From NCBI GenBank assembly GCA_019454045.1, contig SKCR01032785.1, positions 62,001 through 126,000 of the forward strand: a stretch of DNA of 64,000 bases. The letters run 5' to 3'. This stretch comes from Zanthoxylum bungeanum (taxonomy: Eukaryota; Streptophyta; Magnoliopsida; Sapindales; Rutaceae). The notes under the pieces are model-generated. The model was not told the DNA's origin. It searched no databases and saw only the letters and a program-made list of their open reading frames with translations. Position numbers and translations under genes: made by a program. Positions 59,540 to 64,000 of the stretch are shown piece by piece; positions within the stretch are counted from its first letter, which is position 1, and every line of letters begins with the position of its first letter.

Positions 59540-60380
59540 GATTCTAATAGTCCAACTATTTAATCAACGATTTGTGGTACTATGTATTATATTGATTATT
59601 ATAGTTCAACTATACAATCAAATATAATTTAAATCAATTAACCTTAATTACATTGATTACTATAATCAAATTATAAAATCAACTGTAAATTGAAATTAAT
59701 TAATTCAAATATATTGATTAATATAATCCCATTATATATAATCAACTATAATACAGTCCAACTGTTTGTTAAAACAACAATTTAAATATTAGTCCAACTA
59801 ACATTTAATCTAACGACGAAATAATTGTGATTGAGCGCGTATGGCAAGTAATTGAACGAATATTGCAAATTCAATTCTTGCCTCCCACTATTTTTCGGCG
59901 AGCCTCTAACCCTCTGTCGAGTACTCGAGAAAACGTGTTTCCTAGTAGGCTAGGATCCCGTTAAATATCACACAATCTTGACTTTGGCTAACAAATTGTA
60001 TGATAATTAACTAGGTAGATCTCTAAGATCAATTGGATCTAATCCAATTCCTAGATCCGGTAGGGGGACGTCCAAGTCCGAAACATATATCTTATATATG
60101 CCAATACATCCAATGCATTACCTAACCTTTTTCCTCTGAATCAACTAAGTCTTGGCTTTGGCACAACAAACTTAGTGATCTCAGTCAAGCGCGACCCATT
60201 GACCATGGAAAGCTTCGTAATCAATGTTGATGGACAATAAGTGGTCTTGACTTTGGCCAACAAACCACAACTTGGACAAGACACTGATATGGAACAAAGC
60301 CTTCGTGATTCAAACACATCCTCGACGGACAAAGGCCTTGACTTTGGCCAACAAGCCAATGCCAGTCTCGGATCTTGAGT
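59540..60380. repeat. Two short-repeat clusters of copia copy 2
   Basis: Copy 2 equivalents of the AGTCCAACTAT cluster (59545-59800) and of the CTTGACTTTGGCCAACAAA cluster (59985-60360). Confidence 0.6.
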
Positions 60381-60389
60381 GAGAATCAC

Positions 60390-62042
60390 TCAATGGAAGG
60401 AAAGACGCTTAATATTTAGCGAGGGTTTTTCGCGTTCAAATTGGCAACCAATTTATTATCTTTGTTAAGGTCTCATCATCATACACCCTTAAACATGCAT
60501 TCTAAACACATAATAAAGCGCATATGAATAAAATAATAATGATATGCGGATGGATACTTTACATTGATCCTAGATCAAATCTCTCTTTCTCTCTCCCGCT
60601 AGCACATGTATTTACTTCTACCCGTTACACTACACTTCTAAAGAAACCTCATTTACATTGAGGGGAATAGGTGAGAAGAGAATACAATGAGAATGAGGTA
60701 ATAAGGCTGGACACGCAGGTCCAATTAATAACTCAAATTTATTACAATTTCAAAAATTGTCCCACCCAACTAATATCCATCCGATATACATTATTCATGC
60801 ATCGCAACCATGTATTCACACAAGCATGTTATCAATCAATCTAATCCAATTAATTAATCTGATAATTAGTGATCATCCAATGTTCAAACAACGATTTGAT
60901 TTTGCGCGAGTTAAACTCGTTTTGCGAACACGTACTCAAAGTACGAATTCTCGAATTAAATTAAATTACATAATTAAATCCAATTTAATACGCATTTAAT
61001 TCTAATTCACTATTTAATTCCAAATTAAATATTACACTTTTATTAACAAACCTTTACGATTTAAATTCCAAATTCAATCGTTACGGGTCTCAAAGCCCGA
61101 TTAACATCCAATGTTTATTTAATTAAAGTCCAATGGGCTTTTAATTAATTTCTTTAAGGCGTGGACTTTTGGTCAACTCGGGTCAAACCGATAACCAAAG
61201 TCCAATCCGGGATTTACCCCATAAGCCCAGAAATCAATTTTGGCCCATTAGGCCCAATTAAATAATTAAGGTCCATTAAGTCATAATTGGACTTTATGGA
61301 TGCGGTTTTTGGCCTAATTGGATCCAATCAATTTTGCCTAAACCTAACTTGGTACAACCAAGCCCAAAAGCCCAATTACAACCTTTAAGGCCCAATTTCC
61401 AAAATAAGCCCAATTAATTAACATATAAAATCCCATATTCCATAATTAATTAACCTAAGTGTAATACATAATTAATCACCCAATTAATATTTATAAAACA
61501 TCAATTAGCCTAATTAATCATGCACTTTAACAACACATTGTGTCCAACACATTTTTATCAAAATCAAACCCAATTTCACATGCTATTGTTCTCGGCAATT
61601 AGGGGCTTTTTTCTATCCGATTCGGTTTCAATCCAATTGAATCCACAATCATTATTTCCCAAATCAATTCAAAAAATCACAATGAATTTCAAAAAATCAC
61701 AATGAATTTCAAAAAATCATCATTTTCGGCCAAGCCTATAATTTGGGGAAATTTGTTCAATTCAAAATTCAATCCAATTAAACCTCAAATTAACATTACC
61801 CACTTGTTTTAAGTCATCCAATGATCAAACAAACAAAAAATCACCAAGATATTAGGGTTCATAATTTTCGGCCATGCCCAAAAATTTGGGGAAAAATGGA
61901 TCCAATCCAATTTCATGAAATTGATCATGCACAACTTCAATTAATCAACATACAAGCATACTTAATCAATCAATTTAACCAAATCATGCTTCAATTGATT
62001 TTACCCAATTTCAAACCCAAACTTTTTCATGCTTGATCAAAG
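60390..62042 (-). other. 5' untranslated part of copia copy 2, no gene
   Basis: Colinear with 25680-27216. A local triplication of AATCACAATGAATTTCAAAA-like words at 61660-61725 is absent from copy 1. Confidence 0.6.
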
Positions 62043-62055
62043 CTCAAGATACCAT
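62043..62055 (-). promoter_or_regulatory. PBS of copia copy 2 (tRNA-Met type)
   Basis: Minus strand ATGGTATCTTGAG directly at the LTR end. The TGGTATC core equals the initiator-tRNA-Met PBS; the following bases differ from copy 1 (AGAGC). Confidence 0.7.
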
Positions 62056-64000
62056 TGTTGGTTTCTAGATTAGGTCCCAAGATCATGAAATCAAGCACAA
62101 AAACGCATGAATACACAAAGGAGAATTGCAGAAACATACTCACAATGAACGATCTTGCGACGCGATGAAGAACACTTCATGGTGAAGCTCGGCAGTGGCT
62201 CTCCTTGGCTGTGGACTGTACGGTGGTGGCTCCTTTTGCTCCTCCATGATTCGGCCATTGAAGACCTCCATTGAAGCTCCAAGCTTCAAGCTTCCAAGCT
62301 CACGAAATCGGTTCTCTATCACCTTAGGAAGACTCAAAGTGTGCTAGCACTAGATTTTGCAACAAAATCAACTCACTCACTTCTCTTATGCATTCGGTTT
62401 TGCCGAAAACCAGAGGCAGATTTTGGCTCCAAGCCGAGAAGGAGAAGAGAAAAGAGAGGGAATAAGGGTTTCACGCATAAACGTGAATGGGAGAGAGAGA
62501 GAAAAAGAAAAAGTGTATTTGGTTTATATATTTTCCAAAATAATAAAACCATTTACAACTTTTAATTTCAAAAAGTCAAAAGCAAAACAATTAATGCTTT
62601 TTTCAATCAACTCACATCAATCACTCAAATCGATCAAGTGACAACTTGTCACATCACTCAAAGTGACATGTGATTTGACGCTTGATGTGACTAACGATTT
62701 GATGCTCGATTTGACTTGCGTGCCGCATTCTAATTCGAAATGCGAATGCGCTCGCAAATAATCCCGGGCTCGGGTTCGCTAATTCCAAATTAACGAATTT
62801 TCCGTTGCGACGCAATTAAACGATTATGCCTAGCGAAATCACTATTCACGTCGCTAACGAACTTAATTCTAAATTAATTCGTTTGCCCGAATTAAAATCT
62901 AATTTTAATTCCGCGTCGAAATACAATTTCGCATAATATATCAAATATATTATTTCATCGATTAATTCCAAATTAATCGTTCTCTCTCTTTAATTAATAT
63001 TTTAACCCAGATATTTTCTTCTCTCTCATCTAATTAATCCCAGATTAATAAAGTGCGAATCATACATCATCGGTGAATATTCGGGAAGCGACCCATGAGA
63101 TACCCGAATATGTTGGCAGTAAATACGGTCGACGGACTATCCGAACACGTAAATGCCTCGTACTACGTTTGTACCGATTTACAAGACAAGGTTGGCTTCT
63201 AGCAAAGCGCCAAGCCTACCCAATTCTCCAGAAATATCGTTATAGGAATATGTGATCTATATCAAGCGTAGTATATACCGTAGTATTGTGTATGCCGATC
63301 CAATATCGGATGTTCACGTGCTAGGCCTGGGGCTGGAATTGTGTCTGCCCCGTATGAAGCACATATCAGATGTCTGGCAACTAGTCTCTATAATCGGATA
63401 TACATGACCTAGTCATAATATCCCGATAGCTCGAGCATTTAAGAGAACAAGTTTCATATCCTATGTGACCATCATCTCCATATGACTGGAGTGATACTTC
63501 TGTCTTAACATCACACCCAACACACTACGATTCTCAATATACCCAGAATTGGCATACACAGAACCTGTTAAAGCCCTGGACGACCTCAACCAAAGTATAT
63601 TGATTGTCGCAAGTATTAGCGGTGCAAGTCTCAGGTTAAGACCAAATACACCTACCCTGATTGCGGACTCCCAAAGACACATAGTCATACTACCAATGGG
63701 ATTCCGCGGGGTCTATCCAGAGCGAAGCTGTTTCCCATACCATCGGTAAAACACAACCTCCTATTACATTTGCATGAGTAACATATACCCAAATATATGA
63801 TAACTATGTCGTTGTGCCCTCACAACATGCACAAGTGTAATACTAGTCTTTTACATATTTATCGATGTCCAATCTCGATAATACTCTGACAAGGGATATT
63901 TAATGATTTATCCTACCTGGACTGATACTGTCTCATATCATTCTCCATCCAGGAACAAATCATAGGGACCTCCTATCATTTATATATCTAGGTGATCTAA
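62056..64000 (-). repeat. Copia copy 2, 5' LTR (right), incomplete
   Basis: Starts TGTTGG at 62056 and matches 54337-56290. The window ends before its CCAACA end. Contains a short deletion near 63005-63020 relative to the left LTR. Confidence 0.87.

Larger units (their letters stand above)
54337..64000 (-). mobile_element. Ty1/copia element, copy 2 (degenerate, right LTR runs off the window)
   Basis: Left LTR 54337-56401 (3' LTR), internal 56402-62055, right LTR 62056 onward (5' LTR, about 1.95 kb of about 2.07 kb inside the window). Same family and orientation as copy 1. Minus-strand remnants: gag about 59.0-59.2 kb, integrase 57982-58100, RT 56793-57252. It has lost the RNase H segment that copy 1 keeps (about 280 bases at about 56833) and the gag zinc knuckle (about 76 bases at about 59000). 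The PPT GGGAGATT abuts the left LTR. Confidence 0.88.

Overview
The window is a piece of an AT-rich plant nuclear genome, almost certainly a eudicot. The signs are one intron-rich receptor-kinase gene with canonical GT-AG junctions, surrounded by about 60 kb of nested LTR retrotransposons of plant-only lineages (Tat/Ogre-like and Athila-like Ty3/gypsy, and Ty1/copia). I found no tRNA, rRNA, CRISPR or bacterial-type features. The assignments come from reading the sequence by eye, without database searches.

Layout. (1) 326-3593 (+): the 3' ten exons of an LRR receptor-like kinase with a malectin domain (LRR-VIII-2 type). The rest lies left of the window. One kinase exon has a displaced splice acceptor. 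(2) 4362-4796: hAT-like MITE candidate. (3) 4939-7862: LTR fragment of a Ty3/gypsy element. (4) 7863-19503 (+): stacked Tat/Ogre-like elements. LTR 'A' with leader and gag start is broken at 11579 by LTR fragment 'D', which is broken at 12660 by element 'B' (complete LTR, tRNA-Arg-like PBS, decayed gag, protease and the start of RT). (5) 19504-29263 (-): degenerate copia element, copy 1. (6) 29264-30559: D-type Tat LTR fragment, meeting tail-to-tail a minus-strand Tat LTR 'C' (30560-34408) that carries its PPT and a tandem-repeat 3' UTR (to about 35.2 kb). (7) about 35.3-36.4 kb and 49.8-50.9 kb: a minus-strand LTR pair separated by only about 200 bp, split by the next element. (8) 36429-49794 (-): a complete non-autonomous Tat/Retand-like element with TSD CAAAC. 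It has gag and protease but no RT or integrase. On the opposite strand it carries a spliced gene with its own TATA box, introns and poly(A) signal. Its 3' LTR contains a complete non-autonomous Athila-like element (37019-42641, TSD GTGTT). (9) 50871-54336 (+): copia-like LTR, PBS and leader, then another LTR fragment. (10) 54337-64000 (-): copia copy 2, same family as copy 1, running off the right edge.

How it fits together. The receptor kinase is the only host gene seen. Everything from about 4.9 kb on is layered retrotransposon. The two young, well-bounded insertions are the Retand-like element and the Athila-like element inside it. Both lack polymerase and integrase and would depend on autonomous relatives. 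The antisense gene of the Retand-like element is the most interesting coding unit in the repeat part. A stretch at about 41.2-42.8 kb has an excess of one-base deletions relative to its sister copies, so frameshifts in this neighbourhood may partly be sequence errors.
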